From: Manduca sexta
Lineage: Eukaryota; Arthropoda; Insecta; Lepidoptera; Sphingidae
Length of the DNA stretch: 64,000 nucleotides
Reading direction: 5' to 3'
Assembly: GCF_014839805.1 (NCBI RefSeq)
Contig: NC_051120.1
Coordinates: forward strand, 6,820,001-6,884,000
In this document: positions 1 through 11,727 of the stretch, piece by piece
Layout of the letters: each line of letters begins with the position of its first letter
How positions within the stretch are numbered: the first letter of the stretch is position 1
Notes under the pieces: generated by a model
Told to the model about the DNA's origin: nothing
Database searches by the model: none
The model's input: only the letters and a program-made list of their open reading frames with translations
Program-made: the position numbers and the translations under genes

Positions 1-229
1 AAAATATCCAACTTTTTAAAAATCGTTAAACGTTTTATTTATAGAATAGGGTATTATTGATGTTTCAATCGGAATAACATCAAACACAATAATATAAAAA
101 TAAATGCAAGTTAAAAATCTTCCAAAAAACACTACAATAAAAAAATATTAGACATTATATTCGGTTTATTAAGAAATTATTAAAACACAAGCAATGTCAT
201 CTTTCTAGTTGGCGTTTTATGTGTATATT

Positions 230-905
230 CAAATCTATACTATTATATAAAATTGAAGAGTTTTTATTTTTGTTTGAACGCGAAAATCTCAGGAACTACT
301 GATTCGAATTAAACAATCTTTTAGTGTTGGATGGCCCATTTATCGAGGAAGGTTGTGCGCTATTTAACATCACACTCTGACCAATATGAGCGGAGCATCA
401 ATGAAAAATGTTGCAAAAAAGGAAAATTTATTCTTCTGGAGCGCTTCTGTTGCGTGCGCTGCGTAAATGGATACAGTTACGCAATTATGTATGATGGAAT
501 TGTTCCTCTTAAAAAGTTCTAAAAATAAGTCCGTTATAGAATGTGCCCCTTTTTAGGTTGACAAAATATAACGCTTTTATGGTAATCAAATATATTATAA
601 CGGGCTGATGTCTCTGTATCATAAATATTAAGTAAAAATTTATATGGGGGTCTCTATTAGAGCAACAGAATCCAAAACAACATTTTTTAGATTTTTTTTG
701 TCTGTATGTTTGTACACGCATATCACAAAAACTACTGTACGGAATTGCATGAAGTTTTCACCGATGTATAGGCAGAGGTTTACGTTGAAATATAGGGCGT
801 TTAAAAAACAAAATTAATTTAACCCCGGGAAAATCTAAAGCGGGACATTTATGCCGGAAAAGCTATTCCACGCGGGTGAAGGCGCGAGTAAAAGCTATTA
901 AAATA
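230..905 (+). repeat. Short lepidopteran interspersed element, split by other sequence
   Basis: The start (GAAGAGTTTTTATTTTTGTT, then AACGCG..CTCAGGAACTACTGATTCG) and the end (GGAAAAGCTATTCCACGCGG, then GCGAGTAAAAGCTATT) match the two ends of the element at 8815-9005. The material between about 335 and 690 is foreign to that consensus and looks like an insertion or a second decayed copy. The class is uncertain (Helitron-like or other non-autonomous). Confidence 0.5.
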
Positions 906-1239
906 TGTTTTTAGGAGTCGGTGGTTAATTTAAATTGAAAATATTTTTATATATTTGTAAGTTATTTAATTAGCTGGCAATTGCTATGACATCTTTCTTT
1001 TGGACACGTTTACTTAAAAATTAATTTATAAATTACTCGTGTCTAATGATAAACCTTACTGGTTATTTCGGTTATTCATTAAGTTAATTGCCTTTATTGC
1101 CGTAAACGTTAACTAATTAAATAATTAACACTATTATGAATCATTGATGAAAAAAAGTTTAAGATGAAGCCAAGGCAACTTTTTTGAATGCCTATGAGAG
1201 CTATTATGACATAACAAATTCGATTGACCTACTAATGTA

Positions 1240-1507
1240 AAGTGCGATAAAGTTGCAGCACCGGACGGGGAAGGCGTTACGTTTCTTGTCACGTACACGT
1301 TTTTGCAGTGCTATCTTAGCCGCTCGACAAGATAGTTGAGCACACGCGTTCGAAACTTGAAACGCAAACACGCGGGAAATTCAAAAAAAGAACGTTTTGT
1401 TATGTCATAATGTGAATTGCGCAACGATTGTTTACTGTTACACGCGAACTATTGTATTTTAAAATTGCCTTTTAGATTTGTGGTTGGTGGTTACGAATAA
1501 AATAACA
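1240..1507 (+). promoter_or_regulatory. Probable promoter and 5'UTR region of the DM4/DM12-like gene
   Basis: This stretch is richer in GC and CpG (CACGTACACG, CACGCGTTCG, AACACGCGGG) than the DNA on either side and directly precedes the first coding exon. CCTTTTAG just before 1475 could be a 3' splice site, in which case the transcription start lies further upstream and the 5'UTR is spliced. No convincing TATA box was chosen. Confidence 0.35.
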
Positions 1508-1673
1508 ATGAATAGTAAAATTGCATTCGTAGGTTTGGTGGCGTCTCTATATTTGATAAATTGTCAGGAAACGCCTTTTGAGTTGCCAGTACAGTTAATA
1601 GGTTTTCCTTTCATAGTGGGCAGCGTGAAATTGACGAACTTTTTTAAGAAACTGTCGTATTCTCTTAGTCCAG
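1508..1673 (+). CDS. Exon 1: signal peptide and N-terminus of the DM4/DM12-like protein
   Basis: The ATG at 1508 starts a 55-codon run plus one base ending at CCAG, followed by the donor GTTGGTA at 1674. The first 20 residues ([20 protein letters not shown]) have a basic n-region, a hydrophobic core and small or polar residues suited to signal peptidase cleavage around 18-20. An in-frame TTG ten codons upstream is not preferred because the ATG gives the better signal peptide. The reading frame runs on only 20 bases past the donor before a stop, as expected at an exon edge. The following residues ([17 protein letters not shown]) are hydrophobic. Confidence 0.65.
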
Positions 1674-4600
1674 GTTGGTATTTTTTTTGGTAAGGTTTAT
1701 TCCTTTCATGTATATAGCAACCTTTAGTTTAACAATGTGTTAGTTTATATATCCAGATATGTTATACATTATTTGCTCATAAACGAAAAATATTTCTACG
1801 AAACATGTTACTTAATATATGATATTATTAAATTAAATAGGTATACATAAAACATATTTGACAATGAGTACTTTATGTAACACAAAATATACTTTACATG
1901 GATTACCTTATTTTTAGCGTCAAAATATTTAATACTCATAGATACTAGTACTTTGAAAGTAAAAACAAATTCACTGGTCACGCTTGGAGACAGTGACATT
2001 TCTTTTCGTACCACAGTAGAGTGGACAAACGTAATGCTCTATTAACTTTGATTACTCCATAAATGCGTCGGTGTAATGATATATGCGTTTAGTGTAGAGT
2101 ATTATGAAAATAGTATAGCATTAGTATGTGCAACTTGGGATTGTTTTGAATTACCTAAAATCAATTCATTGCTTGTAGCCATGGAATCGGTATGTTGAAT
2201 AAAAATATTTTTAATCTGAGCACAATAGAATACACTTAATCATTTTGATATGCAGCGGCGTTTTAGTATGATCAGCATATGCCTTATTATTCCATCTACA
2301 CCACACCGGTACACAATAAGCATGTAAAGTAGAGACCACACAGATTTTGATTGTATTGCTTCCGAGACGCACTATTTAAAACAATTCTGGCTTTGGTTGA
2401 GTTCTATTCAACTGGACTTTACGTAAATATTTTTTTCTTCTATCTGGAATTTGTTCGGACGATGTACGTGGTCTTGCATACACAATCTTTTTATCTTTTC
2501 TTGGTCTTTTGAATAGTTATAAATCTTTCATCTCTAATCATAATTTCTCAGTATTATCTGGAATTTGTTTACTTGATGCCAATAGTCTAGCCTGATAAAA
2601 TCAGTTATGTGGTTAAAGTTAATGATTGACCTATTTAAAACTGATTATTACCCATAGTTTTTCAACAAGCCGCGGGAATGGCAGATTTATGTCTCCACTT
2701 TGGAACAACTGCAGTGCGTGATAAATGCGTGCACCCTGGCATATTGCAGATCATGAGCTTATTTGGACATTGAACTTTTCAAAGCATTATAGTCTTTATT
2801 TTTATTATAATACAAACAAGGATTAAATACATCAATTCATGTTAAATAACATTTTCTACTTAACACTTATTGTTTTCTTTAAGTGTGCGCAATTTTTATC
2901 TCTTTTCCCTAATATTTTATAAATATCTATGTACTCTTTATTTAATGTTTCATACTCTAAACCATATTAAATTTCTATTGCACCACAATCTGCAAAGATA
3001 TACTCAAAACAATAAAAATATGGAAATATTTATTAGACATTACGAGCTTGTCAAATACAGTTAGCTTACAGAAAGGCACAAAAGGATTCTTGAGAGCGTG
3101 AGAATAAGATAGGATGAAATACTGCTAGTAGCGAAGTTGATACTCTTGGGATTCCGAGTGCGAGTTTTATCCCTCGGGAAGTTTGAATTTTTCTGTCTTG
3201 TAACATTGTCCTATCTTCGTATTTGCTACATCTTACAGAAAAGTATATCGCGTAATGATCATATTTTTACTTACAAAGTAAATGTGAAAATACAAACTCC
3301 ACCTTGACGTAAATGGACTTTGTTGCTAGTATCTAAGTTCTGGTTATTTGCTTTCGAATTTTGTTTAGCATTTATAACAGTTGCCTAATCGAAATTAGAA
3401 ATCATTGGTATACGTATGACTTCTAGATTTAAATAGACTGTCAGGCATACGAGAAACATTTCGTCTGTGCTTTTGATAATTCTAACTTATCGTCCTACCC
3501 CCTTATTCATAGATTTTTTTTATATAGGGACGGAGTAATTGTATCTCAGTATTAGCCAATCACAATGTCTACGCAGGCTGCCATTCCATCAGCACTAAGA
3601 AACAGACTTGTTATCACAGCTTTACTCCGTCCTTAGATAAAAAACGTCTATAAATAAGGGGGCTAGAATTAAAATAGATCGTTGTATTAAATCGCTAATA
3701 ATTATTTTTATTCTTCGGATACAATCCGTGGGTCACCAGATGATGGTTCTAGTTGAAAACAAGCGCCAGGCATACCTTACTCGGTGTTGTGCTAAACTGG
3801 AACCTTTTCGACAGCATCATGGGTTGCACGCTGCCCGAACTCTTTATGTATTACTTTTGTTTGTTTGTACCTTGTTATAAATGTTTGTGAGCATCCCAGT
3901 ATATTGTGCGAATGAATGTTTCTTTCTTTCATTCTTTAACACGAGAAACGCGTTTTTTAAATTCTACTGACATTATAATGGATCTGCAAATCCATTCTAT
4001 TTGTAAAGGTTGTATTCCCACGTACAATATTTAACCTAGTAGTATACAACTGTATTGATTGCATAATACTCCAAACCAAAGATCTGTTATTTACGGTCAG
4101 TATTAATTATTATGAGCAGTGTGTAGAGGCGAGCGACGGCTTATCAAGTGGCAGCTCTAATATTAGGCTTGGATTATATTTGTTGCGGTTACATAAATAT
4201 TACAGTAATATAGTAGTTGATGTACGTTTGAATAATATCAACTTCGGATTCTCAAAACAATATTTGAAACATATAAGATAATGGTCGAGTATTATTCTAA
4301 TAAAAATTCCTTTAAAATTTAAATTTTATGTAGTGACTATTAATCGTTAGTAGTAATTGAGAAATCAAAATACTTTTTGAGACAGGTACAAGTTTGAGGA
4401 AACATAGATCTAAATGTAACTTATAAGAGAATTTTGTGATTAATTCATATTTAGTTACTTACGTTGCCAGGTTTTATATTTGTCTTCATCCCATACCAGA
4501 AGTCGGTGCAATACATTACAGCTTTATAATTAAAATTAAAATTGCAACCGGATGCCTATTTGACGTCAACCTCTTGGGGATAGATGGCGGTACGAAAGTT

Positions 4601-7600
4601 ATGTTTCATTAATCATGCCTAAATTTTGATAACCTTGAAAATATCTGGATAGGTATATAGTATATTTAATTATTATCAGGAAATACGTTTTATATTTCAT
4701 TTAATTACATTGTAACTTGGTAAGTCTTAATTTAGAGTGTTTTTTGGCAATTAACTTTTTTAAAATACCTTTTTTATTCAATATGGTACTAAAATAATGT
4801 GAATTGAAGTAATCGCATCTGCAGCCACATCCCCACAAAACTCAAAATCCTTTCTAACCTGCTGCGTTTGAAAATGAATTGAAATTACCATTACCGTAGG
4901 TCTAATATGCATGCTAAACTTGATGTAATAATCACTGTATTAATATTTAATTACAGCACACTGTCGGTAGCATGCATCTGTGGCTTCCATCTATTAGTAA
5001 TAGTTAACTAATCTGGGTTAATTACTATTTATTACTATTTATTATTATTCGTATCGTAAACCAATGTAATAAATAATTGTATACGCATATACCAATTATA
5101 ATTTATGGTATTATGTACCCATCCAAAAATATAAGATTTTTTTATTATTCTAAAAGAGATAGATAATGCAAATAATTAAATCCTTGATTTGATGATAGGA
5201 TCCTTGGTTTGATGATTATTTCGATCAAACCAATGTTTTTCTATATCAGCTTATATTTACTTGTAAAATTGAAGACAAAGCCAATATCGAGCAACTGAGC
5301 AGCTCTTAAATTATTCCCAAAGATTCTGCCATACAGAACGATTTGCAGTACCGAGCATGCCTACCTTATCTAATTAGTAACAATATTTGTCATTTCAATG
5401 CTGCAGTGTTTATGAGGAGGACAAATCGGGATAGGCCCAATGAAGCTCTTTTAATATATTAAGAAAGGCTCAATAAACAATAAAATGGCTTATTAGCATT
5501 TGTTAATTTTTCCATTGACAGAGAAAGTAAATTTTACAATTCAAAGCATTCGAAAGCGGACAAATTAATGCAGAAACCGGATTTGTACTTTAATTATGAA
5601 TTTAACCTATTATTTATATAACGATAGATCGAATATGCATAACATTGTATATTGGACAAGGTAATAGTTACTTAATGTTACAATATGCATAATTGATGGC
5701 CTGACAATAAATCAGTGCGTACGTGCTCATTTATAATAGTAAACCAGATATTAATTTGTAACATGATTTATGTAATGATTAGGGTTCTTTTGGACGTTGG
5801 CTAGATCCAGAAACATCGATAGTAGATCATTCGGCTGAGCATACTTTTTTTTTATTAAGATTATAATTCAGTATAATTGCAACTATATTTTATTATGATT
5901 GTTACGATCTTGAATTCCGAAACCATATATCTTACTATGTATCTTTCAAAACGTCTAGCCCGATTACGGTCTACCACAATGTCAACCGTATTTGAAATGG
6001 TAACTGCGATCCAAAGCGACAGTATAATACGTACGATATAATATTATGACAAAACAGGAAATCTATTAATATAATTGAATTGACATTTCCAGCCACATAT
6101 CGGTCGCGTAACCGCCGAGAGCTCACCTACTTGAGCGAGTCAGCAGAGCCCTTCGACGTGCTAGAAGTAGAGAAGTACGTTGTAGCAGAGTTCGGCGAGA
6201 AGGCGTGCATCTTCGAGCGAGTGTGCGCGCATTACGCGACCAGGGCGCGTGCGCAGCCACGACCGCAGCTAGACTGGCCTGATGTCTTCAGGTAAAGCTA
6301 TTTGACAAGTAACTAATAAGTGATATATTGTCTTGTTTTTTTTTTAGCTTTTGTGTATTTTGTCCAAGAGATAAGTGAGCATTGACCAGGCAAGTACAAT
6401 GTGTTTGTGCTGGTGCCAATATTTCACAAAAAAACAAGTTGAAATGACAGTCCCTCTATCATATTCAAAGTTTAAGCATGACAATTTATGTAATATATGG
6501 TATCTATTTCTAAACATATTTGCCTACGAACTGACAATGTTTGTACTCGTAAATCATCACTCAAAGTCTTCCTCTTAATTATAATATTAGTAATATTTAA
6601 AACGCAGTTAAATTATTCAATAAATCAGTCAAAATGTAGTACCTGATTGATTTCTCATCTTTTGCAAAGTTTTTGAAAAGTTAATTTAGATACTAGTATC
6701 TAAATAAACTTTTCTTCACTGCACTTTCGTTTCAATACAATTACATTGGTGTTTATGTCACAGCTTCCTTGGTTCTATTCTTGGTCACTTTCAGAACATT
6801 CAGTTTACTTCCTATTTATGTTACATGATTTTTACGTAACAATACGTTATTCAATTCACGAAAAGGAGATTAGTTACGTCGTCTAATACCTACAGACAGT
6901 CTCAAACGATTTTGACCTCGAAACCCTTTTGGTAAGACAAAATTTTGAGCACTAAAATAATAAAAAACATGCTTGTAATGTTTTATGTAATTAATATTGA
7001 TATCATTTGACATTGTTTCATAATGGCTGATATGTTGCAAAGCCCCCGCAGATGCTTCGTGAGTTCTATGGCTTTGTGAAACACACTTTAAATATACTGG
7101 TCTAATTGATACGTCCTTAGTAATCCACGGTTTTGTCATATTATATTCCATTTCGCGTTGAATTCCCAGCTTAATAATGCCTAAGAGAATCCGAGAGCTA
7201 TCTCAGACTGACGACTATTATACTCCTCATATAAAATATTGACTAGCCTTTATCGTCGTATATTACCCAAAACATGTGACCAACTGAGATTATTAGTACT
7301 CTTACAAAAATAAAATGCATATGCTTTCATCGATCTATAGTGTTCGTGAATATTTGTGATAATTCTGTCGAAATAGTTTGCTAACTGGGACATACCGGGC
7401 AAATAGAACGCATAACTAGTTCCATGGAACTTCTGATGCCACAACCAAGATGCCTTTCTACAATCTATAAGTCTAACGTTATGTATGAGACATAGCCACG
7501 GACTTATCGCTAACATATGTCATTCTCAAGCATTTTTTTATTGCTTTGTATGACGTGACGAGCTCGCCGTACACCTGATGATAAGCGATACTACCGCCTA

Positions 7601-10600
7601 TGAACGGCAAAACATCACCCAACACGCTAATTACAAAGTATTATTTAGTATTTCACTGCGCTCGCCATCCTGAGACATGAGATGTTAATTCTTATTATAG
7701 GTATACCCAGTAGTTACACTGGCTACAAAGCTCTTCAAACCGGGACACTACACACAGCTGTTTCGTGGCAGAAATAGACATTGCGCTGGTATCCAACCAG
7801 GCGGACTTTCACATATGAGAGACCCATCAGTAGTTTCTGTATTCTATTAGCGTTAACGACTGTAGTAAGTAATTTGGACTTTGGTCAATATACAACATAT
7901 TAATAATCCATAACTCACACGTCCAATCACCGAATATTAAACGTTATCGATAACAAAAACATTTCCAAACCCAGCGACCTTGACCCGGTCCATCCGACTT
8001 TCTATGAATATTTCATAACATTTGGCGCTTCAATGCCACGTCCAATTGTCGGGTATTGAGGTTAGTGGTCAGCGTCCAGCAAGTGGGACGGTGCAATCGC
8101 GGTAACGCAACACCACGTTCACCATACACTGGTATAGAATTAAAATTTCTTTATAGTCGGAAACATTAACCTCGTAACAATAGTATCTGCACCTTGCAAG
8201 CGCTGTTATTTGTATTTCCTCCATAAGACAGAGGGTGTACTTGCAAGGTGTATAAACCCCAACTAGAGTAATATATCTTAAAGGGGCCTCTACGTGTTGG
8301 TTCCATATCCACACGCAAGCCTTCCAAAAGGATCGGCCTTTATGTCATGATTTCCCGCAGGAAAGATGCAACATCGTAATTACGAGCCCTATGTTGAAGA
8401 GTTCCATTTTCCATAATGATTGCACCATTGATAATGTTAAGCAATAAAAGCATTACTTACCGATATACGTGTTAGAAACTCACTCCTATTTTCACCAGAT
8501 GCAGGGTTAAAAATTCACTGGACCATGGATATATTATATATTAGTATTTGGTTCCTAAATAAGAATTTAAAAATATATATTTTAAAGTTGCGTTTAACAT
8601 AATGTTTTAAAGTAGTATAACAATATAATATTATGTTTTGTCATTATAATATTACGAGTTACTAATAGAACACTAGCTATAATTCATTCAGCCTTTATAC
8701 GGTTAAACATGGTTGACATTTTCCATAATTAAATATTTAAATGTAAAAGGTAGAGTAGATTTTACGAAATATCCTAACATTATATTATAATATGAAGACA
8801 GGAATAAATTTAAACTAATATATAAATTCGAAGAGTTTGTTTGTTGGAACGCGTTAATCTCAAGAACTACTAAACCGATTTTGATATTTTTTAACTAATA
8901 GGAAACTACATTACTCCTGAGTGTTATAGGCTAATTTTTTCTCGAGAAAATATTTATCCCGGAAAAACATTTTCACGCGTATGAAACCGCGAGCAAAGGC
9001 TAGTATTTTATAAAGCGAGTAGACAATAACAGTTACAGGAAATTATATGGTATGGCATGTTTTAATAGACATTAATAGCTAGTTTTATACTTTATTCGTG
9101 ACCGTAATATTGCCCAAATAATTCCATTGCCGTGTAATTCTGACGACCTAACAATAATTACCATTAATGAATATTAATACTTATTATTCGGTCATTACCG
9201 TTAAATTAATTAAATCCGGTTAATTCAGGCCTTGGTGGCGATGATTCCCCGTAATGTAGTGCAAGCAACCCAAAATATATGGTTGCATTATTTGAAATTT
9301 AAGTGACAATTTCATCACAGAGTATGGGTGACTACGTCTGACTCTTTGGTCCGAGGTGAGTCAGTTATGCAACACCGCAAAACACTTTCACTGTTCTAGC
9401 GTTCTTTCACGTAAACATACTTCAAAATGTGCTTTAAAACAACCATAGTAGAGTTAAAAATATTTTGTTTTTCTAAATGCCAGTGCGTTACTAATAAATA
9501 ATGTAGCTTATTTATATTATATCGTGCGATGTTGGGAATAAAGTTGCTTTTGACTTGTCATTTGTATAGTGAAGTGAAAATTGTAACTGATATGAATATA
9601 GTGTTGATAAGTTCCGTATAAATCTCATCTGCGCTCAATCAAGTATAATGTCATGATACCTTTCCGTATAGTAGATACAGTCAAGGTATGATATTTCTTG
9701 GTTTTTGTCGCAGCCATTAAGAGCAGTTAGGAATCCATTACTTTAGAACTATTGGCTAAAAGGTAGTCGATTCTACATGGGCCTTATTCTTCGATATATA
9801 TTTTGACAGTACGTAACAAGCACGTAACACACGGCGGGGCGATTAACCACCATTTTCAATAGATTAAACCAAACGCTTTTTTCGAACTATTTCAAAAATG
9901 GACCAATTAGAACAATGTTTTTTTTTCATGCTTACATATTATGACTCATTTGATTGGTTCATTCGCCAAACCGGATTGAAGATTGATTTTGGGATCGATT
10001 ATTGAAAACAATTGAAAGTGGTATACAAAATATCATTCCACGTTAATTTCATAAAGATAACACGGCATTGATACGTGGTTACACTCTCATAGAATGAGGT
10101 CTCTGAACGGATTCATTTTGGCGAACGTTAAACTACAAGCTATTTTTCGTTGCTTGACTTTATAATACTTAGACTATACTATATTTAGAATAAAGCCCCG
10201 AGAAATTAATTTGTATTTCCAGAATAAAAAAGGATAACTAGGAAAACCTAGCCACAGGGAAATCTCCATTCAGGCGGGTGGTTAGTGTGGTTAGCGTAAA
10301 ATGTGTATTTTTTTTTATTTTAGGCAAAATAAAAATAATAATATCTCTAATACTAGTACAATTTATTTCTCAATACCAAACTACTATGGCTATCAATTTC
10401 TTAGCAACTATCTACGTTATTGCTTTCATGTTTGATCAAAGGAAGATGTTTTAGGGTTAATATTATTAAAGACTGTTTTTAGGGTTCCTCACCTTAAAAG
10501 CAAAGCCATAACCTTTAAGCATCACTTTTAACCCATTTGTCAGTTTGTTGAGACCCTTTTTCTCAGAAACGCTTCGGGCTACCGAGTTGAAATTTATACC

Positions 10601-10804
10601 ACATACTCAAAAATACGTCCCCTTTTAGCTGTGAAATAATCTTTTTTTTTTTATCTTTTCAGCCAGTACAAGCGCTCCCCAGACCAGGCTAAGGAGTACT
10701 ACCTTCTAAGCGTGTTCCTTGGAGACATAGTCGGCTCCCCACAACTGTGTCATCAACTAGGCAAGCGCAGGAGTTGCGAAGACCAGCAGTTTGTGTTAGC
10801 ATAA
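1508..10804 (+). CDS. Three-exon gene for a small secreted four-cysteine protein, DM4/DM12-like (join 1508..1673, 6093..6291, 10663..10804)
   Basis: The three exons join in phase (1 base carried over at the first junction, 2 at the second) into 168 residues plus TAA. Seen: a hydrophobic N-terminus (residues 1-20) of signal-peptide type, a second hydrophobic stretch at 29-40, then a cysteine-bearing region with Cys94, Cys100, Cys151 and Cys160. The spacing G-x3-C-x5-C, a following W-x2-V-F segment, a tyrosine pair near 134-135, a glycine at 142 and two late cysteines resemble the arthropod DM4/DM12 (PF07841-type) domain, whose molecular role is unknown to me. Secretion or extracellular location is inferred. 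All splice sites are GT-AG. The family call is by pattern only; a different small cysteine-rich secreted family is possible. An upstream non-coding exon is possible, since an acceptor-like CCTTTTAG lies just before the start codon. Confidence 0.66.
1674..6092 (+). other. Intron 1 of the DM4/DM12-like gene (4.4 kb)
   Basis: AT-rich DNA bounded by a GTTGGT donor and TTTCCAG acceptor. It holds a TIR mini-element at 3498-3662. No other coding exon or RNA gene was recognised. The short open frames inside are of the length expected by chance. Confidence 0.6.
3498..3662. mobile_element. TIR mini-element (MITE), 165 bp, target duplication CTA
   Basis: The ends are imperfect inverted repeats of about 41 bp: the left begins CCCCCTTATTCATAGA and continues to GGGACGGAGTAA; the right, read backwards, begins CCCCCTTATTTATAGAC and continues to AGGACGGAGTAAA. 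The trinucleotide CTA flanks both ends (3495-3497 and 3663-3665). No coding capacity. The flanking triplet suggests a 3-bp target-site duplication as made by PIF/Harbinger-type transposases; that assignment is inferred. Confidence 0.75.
6093..6291 (+). CDS. Exon 2: first half of the four-cysteine domain
   Basis: The acceptor TTTCCAG ends at 6092 and the donor GTAAAG begins at 6292. The exon is clearly more GC-rich than the surrounding AT-rich sequence and is open throughout in one frame. It supplies two bases to finish an Ala codon begun in exon 1 and leaves two bases (AG) for a Ser codon completed in exon 3. It encodes residues 56-121: a basic start ([12 protein letters not shown]), an acidic, probably helical segment and the Cys94/Cys100 pair in [11 protein letters not shown], then an Arg/Pro-rich linker and LDWPDVF. 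The codon bias and exact phase fit on both sides make this the best supported exon in the window. Confidence 0.78.
7545..7860 (+). repeat. Lepidopteran interspersed repeat (LINE-tail or SINE-like)
   Basis: The wording GACGAGCTCGCCGTACACCTGATGATAAGCGATACTACCGCC, followed by CACTGCGCTCGCCATCCTGAGACATGAGA and ending near CAGGCGGACTTTCACATATG, is a repeat I recognise as widespread in moth and butterfly genomes. It is not coding here. The orientation is arbitrary. Confidence 0.5.
8815..9005 (+). repeat. Short lepidopteran interspersed element ending GCAAAGGCTAGTA
   Basis: Begins TATAAATTCGAAGAGTTTGT and ends with CCCGGAAAAACATTTTCACG..GCGAGCAAAGGCTAGTA. The same two ends recur at 230-905, 23925-24080 (reversed), 24078-24342, 21410-22703 and 37228-37545 (reversed). 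About 190 bp and non-coding. Confidence 0.55.
10475..10650 (+). repeat. Insect interspersed repeat fragment next to exon 3
   Basis: Contains AGGGTTCCTCACC, GAGACCCTTTTTCTCAG and TTGAAATTTATACCACATAC, phrases of a repeat common in Lepidoptera that starts AGGGTTCCGTACC. It ends in a long T run which merges with the polypyrimidine tract of the exon 3 acceptor. Confidence 0.5.
10663..10804 (+). CDS. Exon 3: C-terminal half of the four-cysteine domain and stop
   Basis: The acceptor is a T-rich tract followed by TCTTTTCAG ending at 10662. The exon gives one base to finish Ser122 and then codes [18 protein letters not shown], a glycine at 142, Cys151 and Cys160, ending QFVLA and TAA at 10802-10804. 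GC content is again above the flanks. The two late cysteines complete the set of four expected to form two disulfides in DM4/DM12-like domains (inferred). A diverged interspersed repeat (10475-10650) runs almost to the acceptor. Confidence 0.75.
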
Positions 10805-10950
10805 TTAAATATAATTACGTAATTGGATTATATTTTTATAGTTAAAAGATTAGAAACAAGCGTTGGTGATTACAAAAATAGTTTAAAACTGGCTTCAAGA
10901 CTGAAATGATATAAAAATCACAATTACCAAGATTCCGAAATAATTTTCAA

Positions 10951-10956
10951 AATAAA
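10951..10956 (+). terminator. Candidate poly(A) signal AATAAA of the DM4/DM12-like gene
   Basis: AATAAA lies 147 bases after the stop codon, a normal 3'UTR distance. The region is AT-rich, so chance occurrence is likely and only its position supports it. Confidence 0.4.
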
Positions 10957-11491
10957 TAATTATTTTGTAATTATAATATTCTTATTCGAAATTTCTATGA
11001 GTCTATGTTCTAGAATATTTTATTATCTGAAGTCAACGTATCTTTGAATTTTAAATCGTTGTAAGCAGCCGAAAAAGATTTATTGCCCGTGAAATATACA
11101 GAGCGTTTCCAGTCCTACAATAGATGATTACGAAGGTCTAGACGTCACGAGGTAAGATGGATTCCTCAATTTATTTTTAGATTTGTACCTACGCCTAAAA
11201 AGTCGTGAGACTCCGTCACACACATAGACCTTAAAGTTAAGAATAGAAAGTTCAATTCGTGACCTTTTTGAGGTTTTATACTGTTGGAAAAATGGTTATA
11301 AACTAATTTAATATAAATAATGAGTATTTCTCAAAAAGTACGTCTAGAAATGAAATTTACACTATCATTGTCACGACACTATTGAGGCTATTTGTAACAT
11401 AGTTCTTACAATTAGTAATTTAGATAGATTGATTTATTTTTGAAAAAATATGTGGTAGCTGGTTAATGTAGCTCAATTAATATTTTTTTTG

Positions 11492-11727
11492 TATATGGGC
11501 CGGCGCATATATGGCGGAGCCCAGCGCAGATTTTTTTACTGTCAAACTATTATAAACTTTATTTTTATTGATTTAATATTCAAAATCAATTAACACAGAA
11601 ATGTAATCGATTTTTTGTTGTATTAATGAATTTCGAATATTATTTCAATGAAGATAATGTCGATCATAGTTTGGCAGTACAAAATTCTATGTCCTGCGTT
11701 CCGCCATATTTGCGCCGACTCTGTGGG
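11492..11727. mobile_element. TIR mini-element, about 235 bp
   Basis: The left end contains CGGCGCATATATGGCGGAGC, then ACTGTCAAACTAT. The right end, read backwards, contains CGGCGCAAATATGGCGGAAC, then ACTGCCAAACTAT. The inverted ends are about 55 bp with scattered mismatches. The interior is AT-rich and non-coding. The exact outer edges and target duplication could not be fixed. Confidence 0.55.

Larger units (their letters stand above)
6292..10662 (+). other. Intron 2 of the DM4/DM12-like gene (4.4 kb)
   Basis: Bounded by GTAAAG and TTTTCAG. It carries a LINE-tail-like repeat at 7545-7860, a short interspersed element at 8815-9005 and a repeat fragment at 10475-10650. The stretch 7950-8350 is somewhat GC-richer but shows no supportable exon on either strand. 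Confidence 0.6.

Noticed and set aside
7250..7516. 88-codon - strand open frame in intron 2
   Set aside because: No domain, splice or composition support. Part of the wording recurs near 11790-11880, so it is probably repeat-derived.
9815..10030. Possible TIR element (ACCACCATTTTCAATAGATT against a reversed TTTTCAATAATCGAT)
   Set aside because: The inverted match is short and gapped, and no target duplication was found.
11113..11152. Possible 40-nt exon (TTTCCAG ... ACGAG then GTAAGA)
   Set aside because: The splice signals are acceptable, but there are too few codons, and reading on to the block at 16906 meets a stop at once.
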